Of a stretch of 64,000 nt of DNA, positions 23,840 to 34,420 are shown piece after piece. Within the stretch, counting starts at the first letter, position 1. Each line of letters starts with the position of its first letter. The translations under genes and the position numbers were made by a program. This stretch comes from Rhizophagus clarus (lineage: Eukaryota; Glomeromycota; Glomeromycetes; Glomerales; Glomeraceae), in the NCBI GenBank assembly GCA_015698045.1, contig BLAL01000242.1, positions 1,183,001 to 1,247,000 of the forward strand, given 5' to 3'. The notes beneath the pieces were generated by a model that worked only from the letters and a program-made list of their open reading frames with translations, was not told the DNA's origin and did no database searches.

Positions 23840-24060
23840 GATTACATCATATGATGAATAAAAACAATAAGATATTGTAGTAAATCCAGTAGTAAATCCG
23901 GTCTAAGGATGACATCATTAAGCCTTAATATTTCCTAAAATGATAATAAACAATTTGCCTATCGATCAACTTTTTTTAGATATAATTTAATTCATCAATA
24001 CATTTTTTTTTTTCAACACGTATTTGGTGAGAAACTATTTTTTTTTTCAGTTTCACAAAT
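23840..24060. repeat. dispersed repeat, partner at 27.0-27.4 kb
   Basis: Phrases TGATAATAAACAATTTGCCT, TTTTTCAACACGTA...GGTGAGAAA and CTAAGGATGACATCAT reappear in diverged form around 26,990-27,345 (AGTAATAAACAATTGCCT, TTTTTTTTCAACATGTA, CTAAGGATATCATGA). It flanks the hairpin zone on both sides. No coding capacity. Confidence 0.45.
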
Positions 24061-25150
24061 TTTTAAGATTAACACATAGATAAGAATTGGTTGGCCACTT
24101 TTTGCAAAAATGGAAATAAACCTGTAAATCATTCCATTTTTGAAAGAACATTTCCGGCGTATTTTGTATAGAAATTTCTATTTCTTCTATCATCAATCTA
24201 ATCTAATTTTGTAGATAATCCACATGCTAAATTGCCATGAAATCAAAAATTTTTTCCTTTTTGGTAAAAAACAGTCCATTTAATCTTTATGTATATGTAC
24301 TTTATGTACTATGAACAGAACATTGAACATGTACATGAACAGTACATACAAAGAAAATTTTTTTTTATTTTTTTATTTGATTATTTTGAACACTTTCTTT
24401 AAGAAACTTTTGTCACTGACCTCACCTGTGTCAGTAATATCATTAATTAAGTTGAGCCATCACGAATAAATTACATTTTTTAGCCTCGTATATTGATCCT
24501 TTGCAAAAAAATAAATTTATTCAAAAACTAATTTTTCTGCACATGAAATGAATTATTTTCAATATTTTGAAAATTATTTTAAATAATCCTGCCCGCAGGG
24601 CTATCCTTAAAAGAAAAAGAAAAATTTGCAAGAATTGCAAATTTTTCTTAAAGTTTATTTTTAAAATTTATTATGTTTTTTTTGCACTAAATTGAAAAAA
24701 AATTAAATAAATCTAGAGTTAATGAACCTACGAAACTTTAAATTGTTAATAAACTCCCTTTCAAAACCTATGATGAATAAAAAAAGATTCAGAGCGTAAC
24801 ATACCTCTGAATTCAAAATTATCAATAAGTTTCCATCTGAAACCTATAAAACGTATAAAAAATCATTTTTTTTTTATCAAACGATTAATAAAAGAAAAAT
24901 TGTTATTTTTTTTAATTAAAACTAGCAGACACCTGTACCGCACTGGTTAAAATAGTTCAATTTAGGTCAGATTTTTGTTAGGCAAATTTGAGCTGAATTA
25001 TGTAACTTGCTTAACAAAAATTATCAAAAAAACGTTTGGTTAACTTTTTCTACTTTAATTTATTTTAAACGTTTTTTTAATTTGTTAATTTTGCAAGAAA
25101 AAGTTATGAAACACTAATTTTTATCAAATCATCTGTAAAAAAAGCGTTAT
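24061..25150. other. AT-rich spacer
   Basis: No gene recognised. Contains short repeated words such as GTACATGAACAGTACAT near 24,330. Confidence 0.45.
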
Positions 25151-25269
25151 GCAACTTTTTTTACAAATTTCGCAAAAAAAAGTTGCGAAATGTTGGTTTT
25201 TATTAAATAATTTGATAAAATAAAATATTGCAAAATGTTTTTTATGATAATTTAAAATAAAAAACATTT
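25151..25269. repeat. two long-stem hairpins
   Basis: GCAACTTTTTTT...AAAAAAAAGTTGC (25,151-25,186) and AAATGTTTTTTA...TAAAAAACATTT (25,233-25,269, perfect 12-bp stem). They resemble the hairpins at 26.6-26.8 kb in layout but differ in the bases at the same stem position, with the partner changed to match. Confidence 0.6.
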
Positions 25270-25540
25270 CTTACGTTTGTTATTATCAACCGCAAAATAA
25301 AAAAACACTTTTTTTAAGCGTTTAATATAAAAGATAGAGCTTATGATCAGGTCAGATAGGTCAGGTAATTGACTTAACCTGATTCGTGATATTTAAGTCA
25401 GGTCAACAAATTCATGACCCGCTTAGGCCTTAGGGTACCTGAATTTCATATATAAAATACCGAAACGTTACTGTTTCAGAGTTTTTTTTCAATCTGAATA
25501 AAAAACCAATTGTTTTTAATAAAAAAATAAAACAAAACAA

Positions 25541-26155
25541 TTTCAAATAAAAAAAGATTTTTTGATCGTTTTTAATAAAAAAACAATTTCTTGATCGTTT
25601 TTAAATGACAAAAATATAACAATTTTTGATCATTTTTAATAACAAAAATAAAATGATGTTTGATCGTTTTTAATACCAAAAATAAAACGATTTCTTAATC
25701 ATTTTTAATAACAATTTCTTAATCATTTTTAATAACAAAAAAAAAATGTTTTTAGTAACAAAAAAAAGACAATCATTTTTAATAAAAAAAATAATTTTAA
25801 ATAACAAAAAAAACGATTTCTTAATCGTTTTTAAATAATAAAATAAAAAACGATTTCTTAATCATTTTTAAATAACAAAATAAAAAACGATTTCTTAATC
25901 GTTTTTAATAACAAAATAAAAAATGATTTCTTAATCGTTTTTAAATAAAAAAAATAAAAAACGATTTCTTAATCGTTTTTAATAACAAAAAAATGAATTC
26001 CTTATCATTTTTAAATAACAATAACGATTTCTTGGTTTTAAATAACAAAAAAAAAATGATTTCTTAATCATTTTTAAATAACAAAACAAAATGATTTCTT
26101 AACCGTTTTCAAATAACAAAACAAAATGATTTCTTAATCATTTTTAAATAACTAA
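25541..26155. repeat. hairpin minisatellite, ~33-bp units
   Basis: About 16 units of form (C/T)GATTTCTTAATC(G/A)TTTTTAAATAACAAAA. In most units AACGATT-TCTT-AATCGTT or AATGATT-TCTT-AATCATT forms a perfect 7-bp stem with a TCTT loop. Unit length varies through A runs. No coding potential. Confidence 0.8.
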
Positions 26156-26631
26156 GGTATTAAATTGGGTACAAGTTAGTGAGCTTCAAATACTAAATAG
26201 GGTTCCGATGAGTTTCGGTCACTTCCTTTTACAATTTGTAACATTCTTCATCTAACAGTATTTATATGAAGCGGGTCTTTGACCCAAAAGAAAAATACCA
26301 TATGGTACTTCGGGGTGATTTTTATGACTACTAGGAATTCTTCGCTAATCAGCAATAGTCCTAAGACTGCCCTAAGTGTTCATTTTTATTTAAAAGGCTA
26401 GCAGCCACTGGCTCTTTTTGGTGGAATTTAATATTTTAGTATTAGATTTTTATGTTTATCTTTAAATTAGATTTCTTTATCTACGTATTAATAATGTTTT
26501 GATTAATTTATAAATAAATAAATAGTTGAACAGGTTAGACCAGGTTGAATAAAATCCGCAGTAACACTTCGGATTTTAATATTTTTATAATGGAATTCGG
26601 TAAATTATTAGATAAATAAAAACGATTTTTA

Positions 26632-26813
26632 CAACATTTTTTCATTATAAGGTAAAAAATGTTGCTATTTTCATTTAATTCATAAATAAAAAACATCTCG
26701 CACCACTTTTTATTAATAGGCATTAAAAATGCTGCGAAAATATTTTTCCCACTGAATCCATAAATAAAAACGTTTCACAACGTTTTTTCATTAGTATAGT
26801 TAAAAAAACGTTG
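26632..26813. repeat. two further hairpins of the same style
   Basis: CAACATTTTTT...AAAAAATGTTG (26,632-26,664) and CAACGTTTTTT...AAAAAAACGTTG (26,778-26,813), within a loosely repeated ~70-bp unit containing CATAAATAAAAA and TTGCGAAAA. Confidence 0.6.
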
Positions 26814-27536
26814 CGAAAAGCGTTTTCTATGTATAATAACAACAGTTTGCAACTTTTTTTTTGCGAACCTGCTGTAAACTATGATAATAATTAGCAATAA
26901 AAATTTGCCAGGGACTCAGACCAAGGTTTAATATCATAATTGATTAACTGTTGATATAGTATTTAAACTAAACTCACTAACTGTACTAAAAGAACCCTAG
27001 TTATTACATAAAAATATAAGAGTAAAATTCAATATTGCTTAAGATAGTAATAAACAATTGCCTGTTGATTACCTTTCTGGATTTAATTTAAATTATTTAA
27101 AAACTACTATTTTTTTTTCAACATGTAATAAATTTATTGGTGAAAAATTTTTTTTTTTTTACAGTTTAACAATCTATTTTTTTTGTTTATTATTTTATCT
27201 AAATGTACGAGTAGATGAATGAATAAAAATCATTGTGACAATGAAACTATTGCGATCTAAGGATATCATGAAGTCTCAATATCCCTAAGAGGGTAATGAT
27301 CAATTTAAAATTAGTCATAAGGGGTTTATTGATTACCATTTTTGAATTAAATTAAATTTTTAATTAAATAAAAAAAAAAGAATTTTTTTTTCTCACATTC
27401 CATTTGCAAAAAAAATAATATAAAAAAAAAAAAAAATATTATAATTTATTTATAAATAAGACGCGAACTCGTAAGATGGGAGGGTGGGGCGCTACTCTGC
27501 CAAATAATCCAATAATCAACAGATTAACAAATAACG
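26814..27536. other. AT-rich spacer with diverged repeat
   Basis: Holds the partner of the 23.84-24.06 kb repeat (about 26,990-27,400). No gene seen. Confidence 0.45.
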
Positions 27537-27612
27537 AATAATGATTAATGATTAATGATTAATGATTAATGATTAATGATTAATGATTAATGATTAATGA
27601 TTAAATGATTAA
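27537..27612. repeat. (TGATTAA)n microsatellite
   Basis: About nine exact 7-bp units TGATTAA in tandem, ending in a slightly altered unit. Confidence 0.95.
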
Positions 27613-27943
27613 TTAAATTTTCACCCAAAGTATTTCCTTAAACGTAGAGTAGATCGTGACCAAAAAAGAGTATTTATTGCAAGTGTTTTGAAAATCTTTG
27701 GATGGGAACTTCACGGAGTACATATATATAAAATAAAATAAAAGATAGAATAACTATTACTTAAATAGCAATTGCATTACAGAGTACAAATAAGATGGAA
27801 TAGGCAAATATAGGACTTGTTTTCTATACTACGATAATATATATTTAATATAATAAATTAGTATATGATACATTAAAATTCTGTTATGCAAATAAGTAAT
27901 CTAATAAGTGAACAACATTCTTTTAATACACTCTTTGTATTTA

Positions 27944-28066
27944 CAGTCTAACCTTGATATACCGATATTTGATATACCGATATATTATTAAAATTTGATA
28001 TACCGATAAATTTTCATTTTCCTACTATATATGAGGACATAAATATCGGTATAATTGGTCCAAAAC
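27944..28066. mobile_element. possible pogo/mariner-type transposon end
   Basis: CAGTCTAACCTTGATATACC preceded by TA, followed by two more GATATACCGATA words and an inverted TATCGGTATA at 28,044. This pattern (CAGT-start, CC-TTGATATA repeats) is like the terminal repeats of pogo-class elements. The other end was not found, so it is a fragment at best. Confidence 0.35.
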
Positions 28067-28669
28067 TGTTAATTAACTGGTAATAATAATAATTTTTTTT
28101 TTTTTTTTTGATCCATTAACAGTTTACATTTAAATATCATGTAATTTTTTAAAATTTTGTGCATATACCAAATATTTTTCAAAAAGAAAATTTCTATTGT
28201 ATTCTATTGTATCACCGAGAAAACCTTCATGTTTCATAATTTTTTCATGTGTATATATATATGTAAAAAATTTTTAACCGGATAAATTATCACATTCAGC
28301 TGATTAACCGGTTTCACTAATGAATATTTGTTTATAGCATCTTTAAATAAAATCATTTACGAATATCTTTAGAACATTTTGTTCATTCCACATTATCCCA
28401 TATTCAGATAAAAATTTTCACATGAAAATATCATCCCACACTATAATCAAAATACAAATATTTTTGTTATACAAAGTATTACAAAAGGCGCAGTAGGATT
28501 CAGGACGAAACATTTTATTTAGTTTTACTATACAATAAATTAATTTATTATATATCCTTATAGGATCACACTATATATTTTTTTACATTTATTGAATAGC
28601 TTTATTAGAGATATATATAATAAATGAACATTGCATATAAATCATGAATACATTAACTTTATTAGTTTT
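28067..28669. other. AT-rich spacer
   Basis: Downstream flank of the recombinase gene. Nothing else recognised. Confidence 0.5.
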
Positions 28670-30367
28670 TCATTTATTAAAATTAAATGAACAATTATGA
28701 AATGTAATTTTGGCATTAGGTTGTTTTAATAAATCTTGAAAACTTTCAATATCAACATTTGAATTGGAAATATTTTTATCATTTTCATCTTCTTGAAGTG
28801 GCTCTTTCATTTTTTTATCATTGTTAACGCTAACTTGTTGCAGAAAAATATTTTCTGCCAATAATTCAAATATAAATAAGAATTTCAAATATTTAAATAT
28901 AGATCTATTAAATAATACAGTACTTTTAGCAACTTGCAGTGCAGAACGAAATCCAGACATTGAAATTGTATCAGGTGTTCTGTCAATATTCTGATTATCA
29001 TTTGGTATAGAACTGTTTTGCTCATTAATGATCATTGAAGTAGTACTACATGACGTTAAAGTGTTTTGATCTGTATATAAAAATAAATTAATCTATTACT
29101 TTAGTATAATAAAAATTACAAATAGTACCAGGTGTAAAAATGGCTTCAACTAATCCATTTAATGAAACATTTTGAAGTTTTTCACTTGATCGTTCGTATG
29201 ATTTCAATCCACTTATAGATTTATGTCGGGATACAGACATAACTTCAATATCTGTAAAATTCAACTCCTTTAATAAAGAGACTAAGGATTTACGTCCAGA
29301 ATGGTTAGTAATTTTTCTTCCTTCAGCAGAAATTCCACATTCGATAGCAAGATTATGAAGAAATCCTTGTAAACGAAGTTTTCCTATTTGATTTTTCAAA
29401 TACCATCTACCCTGATAAATATATACTAAAAGATAAAGCAATTAAATTAATAATAATATTATTATTAATTTAATTATATATATAGTCTTACCATCTTCAT
29501 CTGTTATTTCTTGTAAATAAAAATTCTCTTTGGCATTGATAGGACGTTTGGTGAAAAATAAATCATAATCAGCAATAATACCTGGATGATCTGGAATTCA
29601 TAATTTATCACCAGAACCATTATTTGGGTCTTCAATACCTCCTTGTTTTGTCTTTGATCGTGTAATATTTACATCATAACCCCCATCATATCGTTTTTGA
29701 AAATGATTAAATTTTAATTTATAGTGTTCCCCACCACGAAGACCAAGGAAAAGTGCATTATAAAAAAAGATTCTTTTTAAAAGTCCTGATGGAGTTTCTC
29801 GAGTAATTATAGGAGATTGTAATATTTGTTGGCATTCTTCAATAGTAAGAGGTGAAGAACCATTTTTTACACCTTTACCAAGTTCAGCTAATTCTTTCAA
29901 TTTACCATCAAGTATTAAATGTAAATCAGGAAATTGCTTTTGATCAAGTAAATCAACTGGTCGTAATGGAGAATACATATTTAGATGTCGGTTTAATGCA
30001 TGCATTGCATTAATAATAGATGATGTTGAATACTCTTCTCCATTTTGTTGTTTCATTACTGTAACATAATCAGATATTTGTTCTTCCAAGTCTTTTAAGT
30101 TGGTGATATTCTCACATTTACCAGCCAGTCCAATTGTTTCGTGATATTTTTCAAATTTTTTAAGCCAGTTATTCGTTGATAAATGAGTATTTTCAACAAC
30201 AGACTTTTGTTTATAATATTTTTTTTGCTCTTTCATAGGTTTAGTATAAACAACTGAAGAAGATATCTAAATTTATAAAATACAAAATCATAAAATTTAA
30301 TAATAATTAATAACATACAATAATACAGTATATCAATAATAACCTTATTTTTTTTCGGAACTTTCAT
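28670..30367 (-). pseudogene. Crypton/DUF3504-type tyrosine recombinase, one in-frame TGA
   Basis: Four exons on the minus strand: 30,367-30,344, 30,266-29,492, 29,425-29,129 and 29,070-28,670, total 1497 bases in one continuous frame (498 codons plus stop) except for a TGA at 29,600-29,598 (codon 231) in GDKL-stop-IPDHPG. An N-terminal helical DNA-binding domain (STNNWLKKFEKYHE...SSIINAMHALNRHL) precedes the catalytic domain. Visible catalytic residues are Arg in LFLGLRGGEH, the HxxR box in NHSGRKSLV, and His plus the Tyr nucleophile in SRHKSISGLKSYER. Such enzymes cut and rejoin DNA through a phosphotyrosine; Crypton transposons and the domesticated ZMYM/QRICH/KCTD-like DUF3504 proteins carry them. 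The last exon (MSGFRSALQVAKS...) is an unfamiliar extension. The short exon 1 with a GTTATT donor is less certain. TGA replaces what is most simply TGG (Trp). It is a recent null copy, or a sequencing or allelic difference. Confidence 0.75.
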
Positions 30368-30503
30368 GTTGAAGTTTGAAAAGAAAAAGAGTATTGAAAA
30401 GAAAAAAAAAAAAGTAAAATCATTAAATAGACAAATAGACTATAAATAAACTTAATGATTGTATAGTGTGTATAGTGTGATCGTGAGAGTCTATATAATA
30501 AAA

Positions 30504-30654
30504 CACTTATTGTATAGGTCTTTAGGCAATACTCTGCTGTTTTCGATTTCAGCAATTTGATGGCCAGATTGTGCCACTTACGTGCACAATCTGAGCCTAT
30601 CAAATGGCCCCAATCGAAAACAGCACGTTATTGCCTAAATACTATACAATAAGT
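30504..30654. mobile_element. foldback MITE upstream of the recombinase
   Basis: An imperfect palindrome of 151 bp. Left arm ACTTATTGTATAG...TTTAGGCAATA...TGCTGTTTTCGATT pairs with the right arm over about 70 bases; the centre is near GCCACTTACGTGCACA. The ends ACTTATTG/CAATAAGT are exact. No definite target duplication. It lies about 140 bases before the recombinase start codon. Confidence 0.75.
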
Positions 30655-31497
30655 ATATAAAATACTTAAATTAACCCAAAATACAATAAATATGAATATT
30701 GATGATGTCTGTTATAAGATCTTACCTTTTACAATAACTTCTGGATTTTTTTGTGTAAAATTTGAAAGTATATGTCTTTACAATCGGTTTGAGTATAAAA
30801 GTTCCTATATTGCGTGCAATTAGATAAATTGAATTAATTATATATTTGAAAAACATGAAAAATAGATAATTTTATAAAAATTATCATAAAAAAAAAAAAA
30901 TTTTTTTTTATAATATTCAGTTTCTTAAATACTTTTATAAACATTCATAGCTACTTTGACTATATAAATTTTTATTTGACTTTTCGTTTTATTAAAGCAT
31001 ACTTAGTTTCTAATAATACACATTAAAAAAATTATTATGCAGGTGAGAAATGGGTTTTTTGTTAGCGAAATGGGTTTTTTGCGTCTATTTTATGTTGAGT
31101 TTCGCAAATGTAGATTTTTACTCAACTTATTATACGTGATTTTTTGGTATTGCAGACCAGTTTTGGGCAAAGTTTTGGGCAACGGAGATTATGAAATTTA
31201 GTAATTAACGCAATGATCATCACGATAATTCTAAAAATCACTTCGAAAATCACACGTATCTCTGCTTAGAATATTCCCAAATCATTAAAGCTAATGGTTA
31301 TGTTAGTGGTTATAATATTAATTCACGTGAATTTTTAATAGCTACTCGCAATGTTGCGTTTTTATTCAAATATTTATTTCCGCGCTCAAATTTTCAAAAT
31401 ATTATAAACTGAACTATAAAAACAAATTTCAATGTTTCAATAGGTAGGCTAAATTTAATTAATTATCGCTATTAGTATTCCGAAAGGCTTGACCCGA
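30655..31497. other. intergenic, nothing supported
   Basis: AT-rich. A short direct duplication of GAAATGGGTTTTTTG occurs at 31,047-31,081. No gene seen. Confidence 0.5.
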
Positions 31498-32094
31498 ACT
31501 TCTTTTTTTCTTACAACAAATAAAGCAGAGACGCTTGCGTTATTAATTAAATTTTATAATTTAATAACGTAAATTTTTATAGTCAATACTCATATTAACT
31601 GCAGTTTATAATTTTTTTGTGAAAAGGAATTTTAAATTTTGCTTAATTCACGTACAATCAACAATTTAATTATAAATTTTTACAATCTCGAAAAATCGTT
31701 GTTCGGAACGGCCAGATATTGCACTTAAGTTTGTTTATTTTGCTGTTCGACATATTGAACAAGTAAATACTGTAATTATTTACACCTCCGGATTAACTGA
31801 AAAAATTCAGCCTTATTTCTGTTTCATAATGATATGAAATGAAACTAATAGACGTACAAAATAAAACGATCCTATGTTAAGAAAATAAGAAAACTAATTA
31901 AAAAGTTTGTCTTGCATAAAAAAAAGTGTTTAATCAACTTATTGTTATAGAATAAATCTTAAAAATCTTATAAAAAAACCTTATGTAATCTTTTGTATGT
32001 GTTTGTGATACGGTAAAAAAATTATTTAAATGAAAGAAAAACGATCATATTCAGATACAATTTTTAGAGAATTTTTTTTTTTAATTTTTTTTTT

Positions 32095-32215
32095 GATGTT
32101 TCATCATTTTATCGATCATAAGATTTACAAGCTTTTGCAAACTTTCCAATGCTAAAACGGGATAAATCATATTCTACCTCTCAAGGTATATTATTTTTTT
32201 TTTAACGGCGGTTAA
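32095..32215 (-). pseudogene. decayed fragment of the FNAKF-core family
   Basis: Minus-strand NIP-stop-EVEYDLSRF matches the core, with the conserved Cys codon changed to TGA and the frame lost soon after. More degraded than the matching fragment at 7292-7510. Confidence 0.55.
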
Positions 32216-32217
32216 TG

Positions 32218-32393
32218 TTAATGAAAAGAAAATCCGCTGAAAAATTGAGCAATTAATAAAAAATTCGAACTTTGTTGAGAACTGTTCGCGATAGGCCTTA
32301 ATATGTTTCTATTATTAATGGGTACGTTAGGTGGCAAATGTCTTCTTATCATTCTTTGTCTCCTTAGTTGTTTCTCCTTTTTTGAGAAGGCAT
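32218..32393 (-). pseudogene. frameshifted copy of the 58-residue small gene
   Basis: Starts ATGCCTTCTCAA as in the 7.5-kb copy, then loses one base so the ATG frame stops after nine codons. The remaining frame reads QLRRQRMIRRHLPPNVPINN, ILRPIANSSQQSS and FLLIAQFFSGFSFH to TAA. Conservation of the downstream frame suggests the protein was once made. Confidence 0.45.
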
Positions 32394-32699
32394 TTTCGTT
32401 TTTATAATAATATATGTATATTAAAGAGTAGATAAAAAAAAATAATATGCGTATATAATTAGAGAGGATATTAAAAATAAAGAGATACCAAAAAACGACA
32501 TATTTATACAAAATTGCGACATTGATTATCAGTTATTATCTACATTTAGTTTGTTAATAATAAAGTGGCGTCTTCACGAAAATAATATTTTGATCTCATT
32601 TACATAAAACTATTCGAACAAAATAAATAAAGCGCATCGTAGATATCAAAAAAATCTTCTTGATGAATATAAAGTTATTTTTATATATTACTTTAGTAC

Positions 32700-33130
32700 C
32701 TGTTTATGTTCATTTAAAACAGAAAACGCAAGGGAACGTGTTAAAATCGGGGCATTGCTTAACTTTCTATAATTAATTTATTATCATCCCTTCTTATTTA
32801 CACGAGTATTTACACGAGACCTTTGTTTATATCTCACAGAACAAATAAAACGCGTTATGGATATTAAAATAATCTCTTAACGAAAGTTAATTTTTATATA
32901 TTATTTATAGTATATATATATATATACACGCTACCTGTTTATGCATATTTTAAAACAGAAAATGCAAGGAAACGTGCTAAAACCGGGGGCATTGCTTAAT
33001 TGTTTTATCGTTTTTATTCCTATAATTAATTTATTATCATCCCTTAGAATTTTCGTAAAAGGAAATAAGCTGTTTAATTCCATTGGCGTTTTCTCATTTA
33101 CACAAAATTATACGAGTTTTTGCCGACCTG
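32700..33130. repeat. two tandem ~236-bp repeats, copy B
   Basis: Units starting near 32,704 and 32,940 carry CAGAAAACGCAAGGGAACG and CGGGGCATTGCTTAA words, as in the 7.9-8.6 kb array. Copy A has one more unit. Confidence 0.65.
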
Positions 33131-33340
33131 TATGAACAAACCTCGCTTATATTGTACAAAACAAAGCGCGCCCTTCTCTTTTCGGATATATATCCTTATC
33201 TCTATATAACGAAATGTCTGATTAAATCTGATTATATACTTATAAAAATATTTTTATCTATATTTAGTTTATTATACAAAACAATACAGCAAATCACGGT
33301 TAGTAACAAAGCATTATTAATAGATTAAAGCAAAGTAGCG

Positions 33341-34060
33341 CCTAAGTGTGAACACATGAATATCGATATCAGCAGCTAATTAACGACTAGATTTCTCCTG
33401 TTAATTACTACAACACTTTCCAAAATGCGCTGACTGAATTTATTCACCGACTAAAACACCCGATTCAAATCAATTTGCTACGATAAAAAAGAAAAATTAA
33501 TAAATGCAACTATATTTATAAACGTTGATATTATTCGCTATCTCATTCGTAGAGAAATTGTAAAACAATTATTGATTATATATACATATTAAGAAAAGTG
33601 AATATTGTTTAAAACGATAATCAAGTAACTAGCCTTTTCACTAGATCTAAATTCTTAATCAAATTAATCGACGTACAAATCACGTGACATCCTAAAATGC
33701 ATAGGACTCCTAATGTAAATAACGTAATCTAAACAATTGACGAATACAGACGGGAAAAAAGGGAAAAAAATAGCACAGAAAATAATACTAGTAATATAAA
33801 TAAACTAATAAACGAATAAAACGATTCTATATTAAAAAATAAGACTAATTAAGAAGTTTGATTTACATAAGAAAAAAAATACCCTCTTCCGATTGTCAAT
33901 TAACTTATTGTTATATAATAAAATAAATCTTAAAAAGTTTTGTAATCTTATAAGAAACCTTATATAATTAATCTTTCGTATGTGTTTGTGATATTAAGTT
34001 AAAAAAATATTTAAAATGATCATATTCAGGTACGATTTTTATTGTGAATCTTTTTTTTTT
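33341..34060. other. intergenic spacer with partial flank duplication
   Basis: The part 33,790-34,060 resembles the 3' flank of the decayed family members (about 7205-7290 and 31,850-32,090), showing that the flank travelled with the gene. No other gene. Confidence 0.5.
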
Positions 34061-34420
34061 TTAGTTTTTATTTGATATTTCATCATTTTTATCGATAGTA
34101 GACGGGATCATAAAATTTGCAAGCTTTTGCAAACTTTCCAATGTAAAACGGGATAAATCATATTCCACCTCGCATGGTATATTATTAAGTTTAAATTTTG
34201 CGTTGAATTTGGAAATTTTATCGATTTTTCTCTTCGGGAGATTTCTAAATTTATCGATGCTTTCTTCGATACTACTTACTTTATTGGAAAATGTTTTTAT
34301 ACATTCACTCGTATCTTTACAATCAGGGCAAAGTTTTGGTGGTTTTTTCCTAACTCTCTTGCTATTATTTAGTTTTAATTTTTGAAAATATTGTGGGTTT
34401 GAACGTTTATTCGATAACAT
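34061..34420 (-). CDS. FNAKF-core family protein, copy 3
   Basis: 119 residues, unspliced, on the minus strand. RKKPPK at 24-29, CPDC at 31-34 and Cys40 preserve the full Cys set. KVSSIEESIDKF follows, then LPKRKIDKIS, the core FNAKFKLNNIPCEVEYDLS at 72-90, and RFTLESLQKLANFM. The tail is acidic/Asn-rich (DKNDEISNKN). It is the likely parent type of the truncated fragments at 7.3 and 32.1 kb, which share its RFxLESLQ segment and 3' flank. The second small gene type (36,435) is divergently placed about 2 kb away. Function unknown; no signal peptide or membrane segment. Confidence 0.72.
   Translation of the reverse strand: MLSNKRSNPQYFQKLKLNNSKRVRKKPPKLCPDCKDTSECIKTFSNKVSSIEESIDKFRNLPKRKIDKISKFNAKFKLNNIPCEVEYDLSRFTLESLQKLANFMIPSTIDKNDEISNKN

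Larger units (their letters stand above)
31498..33340. repeat. segmental duplication, copy B (partner 5.2-8.8 kb)
   Basis: Collinear with 5221-8775 but missing about 1.46 kb. Includes the poly-T/ACAA(A)TAAAGCAGAG start, TTGTTCGGAACGGCCAGATA, the two decayed small genes, the ~230-bp repeats and the GCGCGCCCTTCTCTTTTCGG end. Many point differences and small indels, so it is not a recent copy. Confidence 0.7.

Noticed and set aside
25541..26155. CRISPR-like array (repeats with spacers)
   Set aside because: The units are contiguous minisatellite repeats without distinct spacers, and the genome is eukaryotic.
27944..28066. Complete pogo transposon
   Set aside because: Only one candidate end is visible and no transposase or second end was found; kept only as a low-confidence fragment.
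29598..29600. TGA as a recoded (for example selenocysteine) codon
   Set aside because: No biological reason in a tyrosine recombinase and fungi of this group are not known for it; a nonsense change or error is simpler.
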